Of a stretch of DNA of 64,000 nt, positions 40,201 through 55,200 are shown one piece after another. A program made the translations under genes and the position numbers. The notes beneath the pieces are model-generated. The model made no database searches and was not told where the DNA came from. It was given only the letters and a program-made list of their open reading frames with translations. The stretch's first letter is position 1; the number at the start of each line of letters is the position of its first letter. The stretch is from Holothuria scabra (Eukaryota; Echinodermata; Holothuroidea; Aspidochirotida; Holothuriidae): the NCBI GenBank assembly GCA_037179385.1, contig CM074187.1, positions 14,509,450 to 14,573,449 on the forward strand. The letters run 5' to 3'.

Positions 40201-43200
40201 AGTTTAAACCTGCCCTTGCATGTAGCAAGGCTGTTTAAACAAATATGACAATCCAGAATTATTTCAGAAGTGTCTTTCAGTTACAAATCTTCACAAATTC
40301 TATTTTAGTGTCAGTTGCACAAATTCTGTGGTTGTGTCAATTCCAAAAATTCTATTCTTTTGTCAGGCTAGGTCAGACAGGGTTTATGCCTTTACTGTCT
40401 TTTTTAATCTAGTGGATCCCACTGCCCTTTTTCCAGCTGTGGGGTCACTGGATTATTATCCACTCCACTCCAATGCCTATGTGGAGCACCCCACACAGCA
40501 GCATTAGGTTCCATTTTAATTCTTTTGTCCATTCCTCATTTTGTATTCTTGTGTCAGTTCCTCACTCTCTATTTTGTTCATTCCTCATGTTCTATTCTTG
40601 AAGATAACCACAAGATATCCTCCATCAATTTCATGCTTGTCCCAAAAATTCTTATCATAATAACTAAAATATGTAAACAAAGTTACAGTAATTATGATTA
40701 TAGCCCCACCTCTTTCTATCCTTCACTTGAACCCCACCCATGTCTCCCCACCCTTCCCTCAACTGAACCTTAAGCTTGGAAAATATCCAATAAACAATCT
40801 TGCTGCTTCTTACTTATTTACAATGTACATAAGACTACTTGGAATTTCCAGTCTATGTAAAGTGTTAGTTTACCTTGCTGCAGCAGCCAGCTGGTTCATG
40901 GCATTCGGAGCATTGGGGTCAACAGACATTGCCTTTACAGCAAGCAGGAGTTTGCTGGATGACACAGAGATTCCCTTCAGACTACCAACCATCTGGCCTT
41001 GGGCTTCTTTGTTCTAATGTAAAACAAATATATTCTTTAAGTAAAAGTAGAGTAATGCAAACACTCAAAATAAATTGCTATGCATTCTCAAATCTTTCTA
41101 AAATCAGATCTCAAATTATTCTGATTCAAAGCATAAGGACCTGGAAAGGGCACAACCTTCTAGGCTCATGAAAGGTGTGACCTCCAGACTAGCCATGGCA
41201 GCAGAGCAGATGGCTCTGGCACTTGACCATCTACTTTTTTCAGCACAACTGCTGTTACTACTCTGCTTATTCACCTTTCCCATCTCTTACTCTTCCTGCC
41301 GGCTTGATGATACTCCCTGGCATCTGGCAAGAGCCTTACCTCTGCTTCCTCTGCCCTTCCCCAAGGTAAGGAGAAAGCCACAGGGGTCTAGGTTTAAGTC
41401 ATAGGGAGAGCATCAAAGCAGACTGAAGCTTCTTCAAACTGGTTGACAGCCAGGGGTTGATGACTTGTACTGCTCTTCCAAAAAACCAATGCCTCCTTGC
41501 ATAGGTTATGCCCTCTGCAGGATCTACACTCCAGGCAAACAGCATAGGGGTTCCATCTTTTACCCAGGCAAAACTGAAAGCAAAGTGTGCAACACTGACC
41601 TGGTTTTGTGGGCAGGAGGGGAAAGATCACAAGGACAGGAAAAGAATCAATAATGAAAGAACAATTGTACACTACTAAAGGGACAGGGTGAATTCCAAGA
41701 CTAGACAACAATGAAAATACAAAATAAGCTGAATGCCTTAAAAGCTAGGTGGGGAAAGCTTATGGCAGAGCCTCCTGATTGCCCTTTATTCACTCTGCCA
41801 CAACACCTCCTGTTACTTAACATTAGCAAATGGCTAGTCCATAACACAGTAATGATATTCTGCCTGACAATTCTTACTACCACTTCTTAGTTGAAAGAGT
41901 ACTAAAGTGACTGATCTTGAGTCAGTAATTACCTTGAATCGGTCAATATCTTGAATCAGTCACTGCGTACAGAACCTATGGCACATCCACAACATACAAC
42001 ACCTACTAATTGACTGACTCATGGTAACACAGTGATACCCTTTTGAAGTGTAACTTGCAATTTCAGGGCATTCTTCAGGAGAGATCACTCCTACTCTCTG
42101 TATCCAATTCATGAAACCCTGTGGCCCCATTGGAAGTTACTGTGCATGCATTTGTGAAATCCTTGAGGCATCCTTTAACCAGAATGCAAAAATGCATTGA
42201 GATTTTGATGATACATACGTGCTCTTTTCAATGACATGCCACATTTCTTTTAACAACTGGTGACCCAAAGTGACCTTTGACTCCACTTGTTAGTAACTGG
42301 TTTTTCTTTTAACCAAAACAGTTCTATATTCAAAAAGCCAAATTTCATACTGTGCCTTAAGGTATTCTGCAAACAAGCTGCTTACATCATACTGCATCAA
42401 CATATCAAGTTTGAAATGAATCGAAGTTTCCTACCTTGAGATACAGTGTAAAAAAGGTTTTCTGAGATTGAACCCCTATATCCCTAAATTACCTTTGACC
42501 TTCACCAAAATCAAAAGGGTTCTTCCTTACATCATAACCCATCAACATATCAAGTTTGAAATCAATCCAAGCTTCCTACCTTGAGATATTGTGTTAAAAA
42601 GTTTCTCAGGATTTGTCCCCTTCTGACCACAAATGACCTTTGACCTCCACCGAAATTAATTGGATTTTTCCTTACATCATAACGCATCAACATATCAAGT
42701 TTGAAATGAATCAGTTTCCTACCTTGAGGTATTGTGTAAACAAAGATTTTGGGGTTTGACCCCATGTGACCGCAAATGACCCTTGACCTCCACCAAAATA
42801 AATAGGATTCTTCTTTGCATCATAACGCATCAATATATCAAGGTTGAAATGAATCCAACTTTCCTACCATGATGTATCATGAAAACAAGGATTTCAGGGT
42901 TTTACCCCATGTGACCCCAAATGACCGTTGACCTCCACCAAAATAATTGGGTTCTTCCTCACATCATAACGCATCAACATATCAAGTTTGAAATGAATCA
43001 AAGTTTCCTACCATGAGATATAGTGAAAACAAGGATTTCAGGGTTTGACCCCATGTGAACCCAAATGACCTTTGACCTCCATGAAAATATATTGCGTTCT
43101 TTCTTACATCATAACGCATCAACATATCAAGTTTGAAATTAATCCAAGTTTCCTACCATGAGATATCTTGTAAACAAGGATTTCGGGGTTTGACCCCAGG

Positions 43201-46200
43201 TGACCCCAAAATAAAGAGGGCTCTTCCTCTCAGTATGGGGTATCTGTGTACCAAGTTTGAGAACTGTCAGATCTTCCCTTTCACAATATATCGTGTAAAC
43301 AAGCAAAGTGTCACAAATACACACACATACACACACCCTACCTCATACTGCACCTTCCTGATGGAAATGCTGCTTTAAATGCAATGCAGCTATGTTTGTT
43401 ATGACCGTGATTTTGGTCCTTGGCTGAAAAAATGTCCTCAGGTAATAGGTGTTTATCCAGGTCAAGGTCCTTGGTTGCTATTCAGTACAAGTGCACATAC
43501 ACATGCACATACACACATACATACACACACAAGCCATCATGAATGCATAGGTTTCTCTTTTCATCGACACGAAAAATTGCCCTCTTGGAAATTCTGCACC
43601 CACAGGCACTACATTACATCTAAATGACTGTTTTAAGGGCACCAAAAATGCCACCTTGCCACTTACAGGAGCACTCCTTGCCATGCCGACGCCAGCATCC
43701 ATCAACTCCTGGAAGTCTGTGCTAAACTTGATGGCAGCAGCTGATAGCTGTTCTGGGGTTCCACGAGAAGCGGTGACCAAATCACCTGAGGCAGTATTGA
43801 GTCCCATAGCAGCCATGTTGAGGGCTTGCTGGTGATCTTGGTAAGACCTGTTCTCAGCATTTTCAGGCAGCTAAGAGAAATTGAAAGAATGGAAGGGATA
43901 ATAGTAAATGTCATTTGTAATAGCAGAAGGCAACTACCAAACAAAATACTCATTCACTATTCACTTCCACGATGGTGAGGAGTTACAATTATTTTGACGG
44001 GATGATTTGTGGGCAAAAGTCAAACTGGTTTGAAAAGAAAAAGGCAGTGTCAAGCATGACAGAGGGTAAAATGGTATGTGAAAATGAAAGGTATATGAGA
44101 TTCATCCAATATGGTACTATGGATACTAAAAACTTCTTGATTAGTGAAGTGAGGGGTAACAAGTATTTAGCAGACCAGAGAGAACATATATTCAACAACA
44201 TTCACAACATTTCAATGTGCATGCTGTTCTGTGGGCATTTAAAACATGGCCTTCACAAATACAGATCTCTTTTCGACTAATGCATATGCATAGATTTGTA
44301 TGAGAGATAGACAATATTTACATAAGAGCTTTAGGCACACTTGCACCAATTATAATATATTGTCATTTGTTTAATTCTGCAGTAGATAAGACTGCTTAAT
44401 TGTGTTGCAAATGAAGTAATTAGGGAGGTAATTGACTTTGACAATATATGGACTACACTTTAAACATAACATGTCAAAATTATTTTGCATAATAGTGAAA
44501 TCATTCTGATCATTTGAACATATTTTAACATCCATGCCCTCATCTATACATCCTATTTTATTTTAGATCCAAAAGGTAATGAGTACAAGAAATAAAGTTC
44601 ATTTCTACAAAGCTATTCTTTCTTCTGCCTCTGCATACTTGAAAACAACTGGTCTGATTAAATTTTACCCCCAAACTTCAAACATCTAGAATCACAAAAA
44701 TGGTTAACGAATTAAAACGTATTTTTTTATTCCAGATACTTTCCAGCTTGCCAAACTACTTTACAAAAAGCTTTAAAGAAAGTTTAAAGGTAGTGTGACA
44801 CCAAAATGACAGTCAGATATTTGATGTAAAAAGCATTAAAAACAAAGAAATCTGCCATAGTTTCCACCAAAATCAATTAAAAATTGGCCATATTACAGGT
44901 TACTTTCAGATTTGCACTTAATCATGCATTAATGTGAGCTCAATATGTAAATTTTGTGATGTCATGGGAGGGACATGCCATACATGGCTAATGTTAATCC
45001 TTTGTTTTTGCGATCTTCATTTCAAGGGCAGTTGTAACATTAGTATTTCCTGAAGGATTTATTTTGAAAGTTTAAATTGTGTCTTTGAAAATCATCAGTA
45101 TCAATCACCAAACCATAAACAATCCAATGAGCAATTAAGAGATAATTAATATAGGGTTAACAAAGGAAATGTCAACACTGTGCAACACTCAGCATCACTA
45201 TTTTTGCATAACCAACAAGTTGCTTCAGAAACATTAAAACTATGAAGAAGTATATCTTGAGAATGGTAAAAGATATTGACATAATTCCAACAGATTCTTC
45301 CTTAGGAGACCTTGCTCCTTAACTACCAAGTAAATTCAGGGATTTTTGCTGACATGTCACACTACCTTTAAGAAAAGGAGCAAATATAGTCATTCCTCAG
45401 ACCCACCGCATATTATCGAGTATTTCTTGCTAATGTTACAAGGTTAGGTTACCTGTAAAAAGTGCAAGCGCCCACATGATAAGTGCTGTACAATTTTACT
45501 CTAAGTGCAACCCATATAGAGAAACATACTGATCCACTGAGCCAGCCCCACATTGCACATGTTGAATACCCTCCAATGTACCAATCTCACTTGGAGTGCA
45601 AGCCATGTAGATAGATGGTAGTTGGCAGAAGTGTAGCCATTGTGCAAGCCCATACAATGCCATTTATTCATCTACAATAGTCTTATAACTGTAAAATTCA
45701 AGTCACACCATATACTTCGCACTGCATGACAACCCAACTGATAATAGTGCACAGCCCCTATGCTAGGTGCTCCATGTAATGGCTGCACTGCACTGAATAC
45801 ATACATTGTGTGTAGTCTCCATACACTTAGTTTGCCCACATCCTATATCATATGAAAGGGCCCTGAAACAAGTTCATCTCTCATTCTGAATAGAAAGTAT
45901 CATCAGCCATTATAATGAATCTATTCCAACACTGTTAAATTTTCACAGGCATTTAATTGCACCACACGCCAACTTTCAAAGTGCATGAATTTCAATACAT
46001 AATCACTCTAAGTCTAAGTTTGCCCATTAAAACAGGACTGAAGTGGGCAAGGGAAGAAACCTTTAATATCAAAGGTTATCAACATTACTATTAAATTATA
46101 CCTAAGTACTGCCTCTCCAAAGGAGTGGCTTCTAATGGCCAAATTACATGTTTTAGTAGTTGATAATTGGCACACTTGACACCTAGTTTACACAAAAAGT

Positions 46201-49200
46201 ACCTTCTTTTAAAACTGTTATTTTTTAAACCTTTCTTTTTTACACACTCACTTACCCTTTTAGGTTTTTTGCTGAGGAAATTCAGCTGAGTCAGATAACT
46301 CTCTGACATGACCAAGCAGAGAGGTCCTCCAGATATAGGTCAAAGGTTGTAGGGTTATGCAATCTCTATCATTGCTGCATTTAAACAGTACACTGAAGCT
46401 ATAGTAGTATTCACTATCCAATCTACTGCAACATATGGTCCTGTAGTCTTCCTCAACAGATAACACACAGTATCACAATATGCCTTCTACTGACATCCGA
46501 GGATGACAACTGACTACTGATGGAATACAAATCATGTCCCATCCAGTTTGTGAATTATCTTTGCTGTATCTACAAGAGACATAACTAATTACTGGAATTA
46601 TTACCCCATTTCCTTTCTGAAGCAAACCGGTTGTGAATATGAACTGCAGAACTAATTTCAATGGCACAGGGAGCCCTACGTACCATGTGACTATCATCAC
46701 ACCAAGGGTTAATAAAGGAGTTGGCAGAGGCACCAAATGTTTAATAACCTGTGAAGGATGTAACCATTATATCACAATTAAACCTTACAAACATGGATTC
46801 CCACCTGCTTTTTTAACACAAACTACTGACACCTTCACATCATCTGTATCCTTAACTGCAGTACAGCAAGAGTCACTTGTTGGAGTCTACTGTCAACTAT
46901 CCTCCAATGTGCTTGGTTGAGCAAGTTAACAACTTTTCCCCCTAGACGACAGAAATGTTTACCAGCAACAACATCTTAGAGGGCAATTATATCCAGACTT
47001 TCGTCTGGCATAACAGCCAAGGAGCATGTGGGTCACAGAAAATTACCCAGGCCACTGTAATTTTTACTTCTGAGATTACCTGAAAGGATTACTTTTCCAT
47101 CAACCATTCTGGTAGCTATATCTTCAAAACAAACACTTAAATATTCAGATTAAACCTAAGAAAAATTCAATACTTTTCTCAATCTTCTATTTTCAGACAA
47201 ATTGCTTTTTAAGATGAAGGAAGAACTACCCTTGGGGGCTTGATTCACTAAAACAATTTCCAGATAACTGTGAAAACATTTGTGGACTTCTTATTGTCAG
47301 GAAAACTACAGTAATTCAGAAAACTTGCAGTTGAACTACCCTAGAAAGACTAGGCACTACACATTTAACATAACTGGTTTTATATAGTTGCAAACTACAT
47401 GGGCAGAAATCAGTTTAACCAATCCAAAAATAGTATTATTTTCATTAAAGCAAAACTTAAACTCCCATCTGTCTCTCTCTCTCTTTTGTGTGTGTGTATG
47501 CACAATATTGTAGCTGCATACCTATATCTTCATGCCTACAAAATTATCTGTCAAGCTATATTTTATGTACATCTGCTCCACTCCTTAGTATCTAAGGAGC
47601 CACCATTCTTATCATAACGAATGACCACAACTATTTTAAATATTTAACAGAAAAAGGATTAAGTAACATTTACCTTGGTTAAGGAATTGCCGAAAATAAA
47701 ACAGAAGCTATTGGTTCCAAATTTGTAAACGCCAAGATATATTGTCCCACAAATATTTTACAGCTAGTACATATTTATTATGAATAAATAGAATTACCAA
47801 ACTCAACAAGCTTCCTTAAATATCCTTGAGTATTTTGATTTAAGGCTGGCAAGATCAACGGAAGAGTTTAGTACACAATACAACTTTGGCGGGTAAATTT
47901 TGCATGTCACAGTTAAATATTCTAGCGTACAAAATGACTGTCAAACAGACCTTGGCTGAATATACTTTCTTCTACAAAATTGGTAAGAAAAGGTATGGGG
48001 TAATTAGTAAAATTGTCATGATTACAAAATTTTTGTGCAGAAGTGGATCATACAAAAAGTTAGAAGGCCTCAGAGGTTGAAAATGGTTATAAATTCATAT
48101 TTTCACTGAAAACTGAAGCATCTATAAAATATACTGGCATTAAATGGCAGAAAATGCAGAACTAGGACAATGGAAGAATTGATAATCATTACTAGTTAAA
48201 ACTGGTCAGTTTCTTAAAATGCTTAATAACTGAAAATAATGTAAAGATACAACCAAGCATAATCTAAAGAGAATTATGTTTAACTGACTATATGATTGTC
48301 ACATAAAAGTAAATTGAATCTACAAAATTTGGCAAATAAGAGAAAAATTTGGCAAATACCAAGAATATTAATTCCAGATTCCATAATTGGCAATAATGTT
48401 ATACTGTCAGATTATTGCAAAATTTTAAAGTTTTGGTTTGCTGAGATAGAAAACATAGGTACTGCTATAAATTGCTCAACAGATTTCAAACAATGATATC
48501 CCATAAATGAATGTGACAAGAATCATACTGTAAACTAAATTTAAGACCACTAAACTTTTAAATGATCACAGAAGGAAAAATTGCATACATTTCATTTTAA
48601 AAATACACCAACCTAGATCTAAAATTCCATGAAATGTCACTTCATGATAACTTGCTAATGATCTCATTTTAGATAATCTGCCTAAAATGTGTGTGACAAT
48701 CAATAAATACTATGCAAACCAGGCAAATTTTTCCTTTTAATTCTGCTAATGGTTTAACTTCCAATTTAATTTTACGAGTTCAACCAATTTAGATATATTT
48801 CAATTTTGGTTTGTGATAACATAAAAAACAACATGAACATCTCCATTAAAACAAAAGGATTGGGTGTAATGTCTCCATGCTTTGAGAGATTACCTGAACT
48901 CTTACTAAGGAACATGTACACAAACAGGAGGTGCAAACGACCAAAATGCATGGAATATTAGGTCTGTAAATGAACTGTTGAGGAAGCTAAATCTAGAGTA
49001 GAAGGAATGGGGTAGTGGGATCTTACAAAAGTAAATATTACTTTGAGCATCATGCAAGCAAGGTAAAGCAATGCATGTAAGGTGTTAAGAACAATAAATT
49101 TCTGACAAATTTGATTAGAAAGTCCAAGTGCCTTTTCGTTATATAACCCTATCTCATTCTGGTATTAAATAATAAATATTTAAGAAAAATTAGATATATT

Positions 49201-52200
49201 GTTCTACTCTGTTAACTGGCTTAAATTGTCATTTGAATATCACCTGTCACCTTAAGTCATAGGGGATAATATTTAGTTAATGGTGAGTATGTACACCCAT
49301 TGTTTTAAAGCAAGTCTGCCTAGAAATCACAATATTTTGCAGGAAGCTAGCAAATATTTAACCAAATATTTAACCCACTCACTTTCTATCACTAAAAAAG
49401 GTTATTTGTAAAGAAAGTTATTTGTGATGGGATTGTGGGACACATAAAACTGGAAATCAAGACAAAGTATATATACAACATTCTTGAAAGATGGAAGACA
49501 CTTTCCCTGAAAATTTGGGCATCTGAGGAGAAATTTTGGCAATTGGAAGGAAAGTTCAATTTTCTGAACATGAAAATATATAGCACACATTGTGGGAAAT
49601 TTTACTCCTTTTCCAAGAAATAATTATACTCCATTCCTAGGGGAAAAAATTTTACAGATCTGCATTTCTGAAAATTAGATGCGAGAAGGTGAGATTACAT
49701 AAATAGGAGGCAAGAGAAGGGTGGTGTAGATTCCCTTAGTTCGTTTTTCCCAGCCTTTCATGCTGTACATAACTACATCATTAACCCTGCATCTATTTGC
49801 GGCTAACCTAACTGCAAGGAAACCCTAGCCTTCATCAACTTTTGGTTCATTAAAACAGAGTTGTTTCCTGGACAAATGAGGCAGTAACTCTGCAGTCCAG
49901 GACACAACACCACACATAAGAACTTTCTCTACTATCTCAAGGATAACAAAATGAGAAGTTGCCAAATTTCTTGGGATCAAATTTTGAAATACTTGTTCCA
50001 GATATATTGTTGTGTTCCATAAAACCCAAAAATTCAGTTAAATTAATATCAAATTATCAACCTTGCAACAAAAGATAAATGCAACCAGTATGTGATTTAC
50101 AAGTTTTACAAGCACAAGTATGAAAAGGGACAACCTGAATACATTTTAAGGTCAAGACAAATATCAACTTGTCTGTTAATGTTTATGTTTTTTTCAATTA
50201 CGTACATCAACTAACTTATGGATTGAGTATCACACCAGGCAAGTACACAATAAGTGGAAACAAATAATTTAAATAAAATATTATTAAAAGAATGTAAGAA
50301 TTTGGTAGCACCTTTAGTACTTGTCAAAGCAGAAAATTTTATCCAAATACTTGAGATTTGGCAAAGCAGAATCTGAAAATATACATAAACTTATTTTACC
50401 AGACCGAGGATTGAGAGACGTTTACTGATGCGATGGCCAACAGATGAAGCTATATGAATAATCTTGTCCATAACTCCCATGTCGTTGTTTATATATGGTC
50501 TGAGTAACATTGTACTTATCTTTCATACATCAGTTACAATCATGCTATATTGTTATTATTTCCTCAATGTACTTATTAAGATCTGGGTACTTTTGTTCTT
50601 TTCTATGACACAATTAATTAACTTAAAACCTCTCATCTTAATGATTCTTTTCTCTTTTAATTCAAAGGTTTCAATTTGTTGGAGGGCCTCCCTTTCAAAC
50701 GAACATATTATGATTAAGCAAAAAAGCAGGAGAAGGGAGGGTATATACTGAGTGAGTACATGCACATACACTGGGAGATAGATTTACATGTCAATGTAAA
50801 CAAATAACAATATAACAGCCAACTGATTGCTGGGGCAAGGGATTATTGGATGGTCTAAATGCAACTTTCTCATTCATATACATACAACACACACAGAACA
50901 CATGAATGAAGGACACCTAGGAATGAATCTCATATTGAACAGTTTAACCTTTCACAAACAAACTTATAATTTGCTTCCAACTACTCTGATGCATATCTTT
51001 AGCTAATACTAATCTTCAAGGGAAGGATTCGAGCAAAAAATGGGATTAAATATGCAGAGATGTCACCAGCATTTAACCAAAAGATAAGAAACCTTTATAA
51101 TGGTGTCAAATTTGACAGATGCAAAAATCACATCCTTCCTTCCATCCCCCTTGTTGGGGTAATTGAAGTAAGAAAATTTTGGAATTCTGGCAACCTAGAT
51201 TGTAGGAAATCAACACTTAAATACAAAAAGGACAACACACAAATAAAGCTATCAGTGGTTTATGTTGGACACCATTTAAATTGTGGAACAAAGCATTTTT
51301 TTTTTGTAAAATTTACCAAAAAATCAAGAATCCAAATAAGTGCTTTCTGAAGTCTTAGAAAAATCTGAATTTTGACTCGCATTTCCAAAAGATCTGATTT
51401 CAAACTAAAATCTAAAAGCGGCAACTCTGAATATGAGAAAATAAATGAAACAATCTATGAAGCAATCTGTTCCCAATGTCCATTCAATTCCAAGAGGTGA
51501 TTTTTGAAACACATGAAGTAACATTGATGGCAATCTGAGGAGAACATGGAGCAAGTAGGGGTCATTTCCTCACAATGAAGAGCAATCACTTTTTACCATA
51601 ATTTTACAAACTATAATTTTTACCCATATAATGTAACTGTGAACTCTGATAATGTCATTGTGAACTGGAAGCTGCTAGTAAATTTCCCATGTCTATAACA
51701 TACACATTCCATCAAAAGAAGGTTTTGGAGGAGGAGACTGCATTTAAATGTTTTAAATAATTTATGAGATGTTGTGATGCTGTAAGTAGTTGCTTTAATG
51801 GACTTTTAGAGACAATAATGATAACTGCACGACGGTAGCTATTTGTCATAAGCGTGTACAGAAAACTTTATAGGTTTGGAAAATTTTTGATGAATATTAA
51901 GGACCAACTCAAAATGCTGCTTTCAATTCCATTACGGTTGAAAATTGGACAAATTCATCAGGTAATATCTTCAAAACAACACATGTAAAAGACTTCAATG
52001 AAAATTTCACTGGAAGGTTGAATCAAGTTTCCCACTAAAAATAATGCTGTATAGCAAAACTTAAATCTCAAACGTTCCTTCTAAATATTGCCTCTACTTT
52101 TTGAGTGACTAATTTGGGTAGGGGGATCCATTTGTCACATATACAATAACTATCAGCTAAAGATGTACAAAACTTCTATCACCCAAAAGCTTGAACTTTT

Positions 52201-55200
52201 AGTTATCACACACCTGCTTGAATTTATACTTACTACAACAATATATCACCACTAGAATATTATTTCCATCTTTATATTTTCCTCTTGAAGGTAGAAGTAT
52301 CTATGCTTTTAAAATCTGATCACCATGTTCATGTAAAAGTCAAGGGGTTATAGGTAACAAATAAAAATAAAAGAACAGAAGATACAGCTGGTGATTCAGT
52401 GAAGACCACGATACAGACATCAGCCTTCAGCAAATGAAACAACTTGGGGAGGGGGAATCTCACAGGGGCAGAGGTAAAAAAGTCAGCAATGTAGTAAAAT
52501 AAGACAAATGTGAAATAGTAAATTTCTCATTTCAATGAATCATGCAGTTGATGTCTTCGTAACCATGCAATAGTCGAGATTCCATGAGGCAAGGAAATGT
52601 CACATGACAGAATAGAATACAATCCATGCAACGTGGCATAAAGACATTTCAAACCACTCCTGAAGACTATAAAAACAGTCATGCTAAAATTAACATATTT
52701 TTCATTAACATGCATGAATACTTCATTTTAATTGGATGGTAAGCATTGCATGACTGGTATAATATAACTAACATCCCTACTCAGTTAAGTAATGTTGTAA
52801 ATTTCAAATTTTTTCCTAACTAGAGACAATTTCTTCCACAAAGACAAACCTTTTTCAGGGATAATTTATTCCTTTTCTAAACAACTATTACTTGGTGAGC
52901 AAACTAAATGTATGAAAGATTTTGTGCAACGATGAGTGAGTTTACACCAAAAAGGAGAAAATTTTGGCCACATGTAGAGCACAAATTGACCCTTTATAGA
53001 CAAAAAGAGTGGAAAAAAGCTATACAGTAGCTTTATTGAGTGGTAGGCATCTCTTTGGCAGGCAAATCAATGATATCGTATTCGTCCCATGCAGAATCAT
53101 TATTATCTCTTACTTCAATCTTTGCCTCCGAACGGTGTTGTAGATTCTACACAAAGGTAGGCAAGAATGAGAGGGCAAAACAGAAAAGGGAAAAACAAGA
53201 TTTGGTAGCAACAGTGTAAAAAAAAAAAACCTACTATCTACAATAAACAAAAGGGAATTGGGAAAATGTCACAAGTGAAGTACTCACAGACACTGGCTTC
53301 TTATGTGCCTGGTATCAAATTAAAATGAATAAATTAAAACCAATCAAAGCAACTCACTAGAATTTGATAAACTAAGAAAAAAAGAAGCAACTAACTAAAA
53401 TTTAGTGAACAAAAAAACAAAATTAAATAGAATGAATTAAAATCAAGGGGGCACAAAACTTTTGATATCCTGCTACAGGTAGGTGGTTTGTTTCAACTTT
53501 CAATGAAAGAATGTTCCTTTGCTGGTGATCTACCTACGCAAATGCTTGCCCTTACATATGTACCATACAAGAATAATATCCTTTCTATGCTACATAAGAA
53601 AGATCTTATTCAAGAATGCAATTTGAGCTTCTGAAACATGCTATAAAAAGACTTCAGGGATTGCATCTTCCATACCATATAAATGGCAATTTTCTTCTTC
53701 TACCACATGTTAACCATCATGTCTAAGATATTGTCAAAAGGTAAACCTTGTAATTAGGGAATCCATCAAACCTTTGATAACCCTACAGCTTAACACCCAA
53801 GTGAGTTTTTACTGAATATTGATTTTTATATGAACTACGAACCTAATTCATGTTTTAAAACTTGTTCTGGGAAAAACACTGTGGCCATGGCCAGCCCAAC
53901 TTCAACTAATTGCTTATATTAGAAACTGAGCCTTAAAACTTCTTCAAACTAACTAAACTTGTTCCACACCTCAACACCTCCACCTTGACTGTACCCTATG
54001 AATATCTGAGATGAGTTTTAAAAAATTGAAGCCAAGAAATCAGTCATTTCCCAAATTAAAACAATGAAGGAATGAATGGCACTTTTTACTCACCTGTCAA
54101 GATCAAATCCTTCAACTTCAATTGTAAAAAAATAAATTTCAGTCCCCTTGTCCTGGAGGACATTACCATCCATGCCTTAATGAAAACCCATCAACCTTAT
54201 ACCAAGCCCTCTAAATACTCCTTTTATCCACCAAAAGGCTACTGACTCCCCCAGATATATTATCCATGCCAACAAACTTTCACCAACCCTATGATTTCAA
54301 ACTTGGATAAGCTTTTTAGGCCCTGATTCTCCTCAATACCTTATTAATATCAGCACTTTTTGACTGCATATGCCTCTAAAACTATTCAAACAGAAAAACA
54401 TAGGACATAGTTCCATCCTTTCAATGTCTAACTTCAAGAATGAAAAAATTTTTACATCAAACAATGTTTGATTACAAAATATCATTCCTTGACCTTTCCG
54501 GAATGAATATTCTGTCAAAGGTACTGTATGCTGATAAACTTAGAAAATGAAAACTCTATGCATTATTTTCATGGTGATTTTTTATGAAATTTGTGCTTTC
54601 AGAGCATTTTATGATGTTGTCAGGGGATTACCCCAGAGGCAGGGAGGGCAAGCTTTATCCTTGGCATGCAAAGCAATATTAATACCATACAAAGATTACA
54701 ATCATTTCTGTTGTCTTCCTTGCCAAATTCTTTGCTCATTTCAAACTCAACACCGTCCCCAACTCCTTGAGAAAAATTTGGGGAAATTTAAAGGGAAAAC
54801 TGAGATGAAGCAAAAGTTAGAGGAAAAAATTGACAACTTTTTTAAATGGGGGAGAAGGACAAAACTTTGAGAGAATTAATTAAAGAGATGCGATTTTATA
54901 TTAAGACAAGCAAAATAGAGCAAAAGATTTTTGAGAAAAATGAGCAAAGATTTTGGCAAAAAAGAAAGGAAAATGCAACAAAAGAAGTAGGAAGAATAAA
55001 AAAGAGTGAACGATACATACAGAATTGAGGAATGCTTGCAGGTCCTCTGAGGTTATAACTGAGGCATCAGACATGCTCTCGTAACTTGCACTGTATCTTT
55101 GAAAGGAATCCTCCAGCTGTGCGGATTTGTTTAGGGGCAGTGCAAAGAAAGAAGGTACAAAACAGAGAGAGTAGGGAGAAAAGGAAGCGACAACTAGTTA

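Noticed and set aside
41168..41404. Plus-strand frame with a Leu-rich, signal-like start
   Set aside because: Overlaps the transposon-like block; hydrophobic stretch comes from a CTG/CTT-rich patch, no gene structure.
42562..43378. Short open frames on both strands
   Set aside because: They lie inside the 144-bp satellite and repeat with it.
45450..45490. 33-bp phase-0 segment before CAG/GTAACC
   Set aside because: The supposed donor is equally an acceptor-like TTTTTACAG, and there is no composition signal.
50620..50720. Minus-strand helix-like peptide REALQQIETFELKEKR
   Set aside because: No usable donor near its end and no CpG or GC signal; likely chance in AT-rich sequence.
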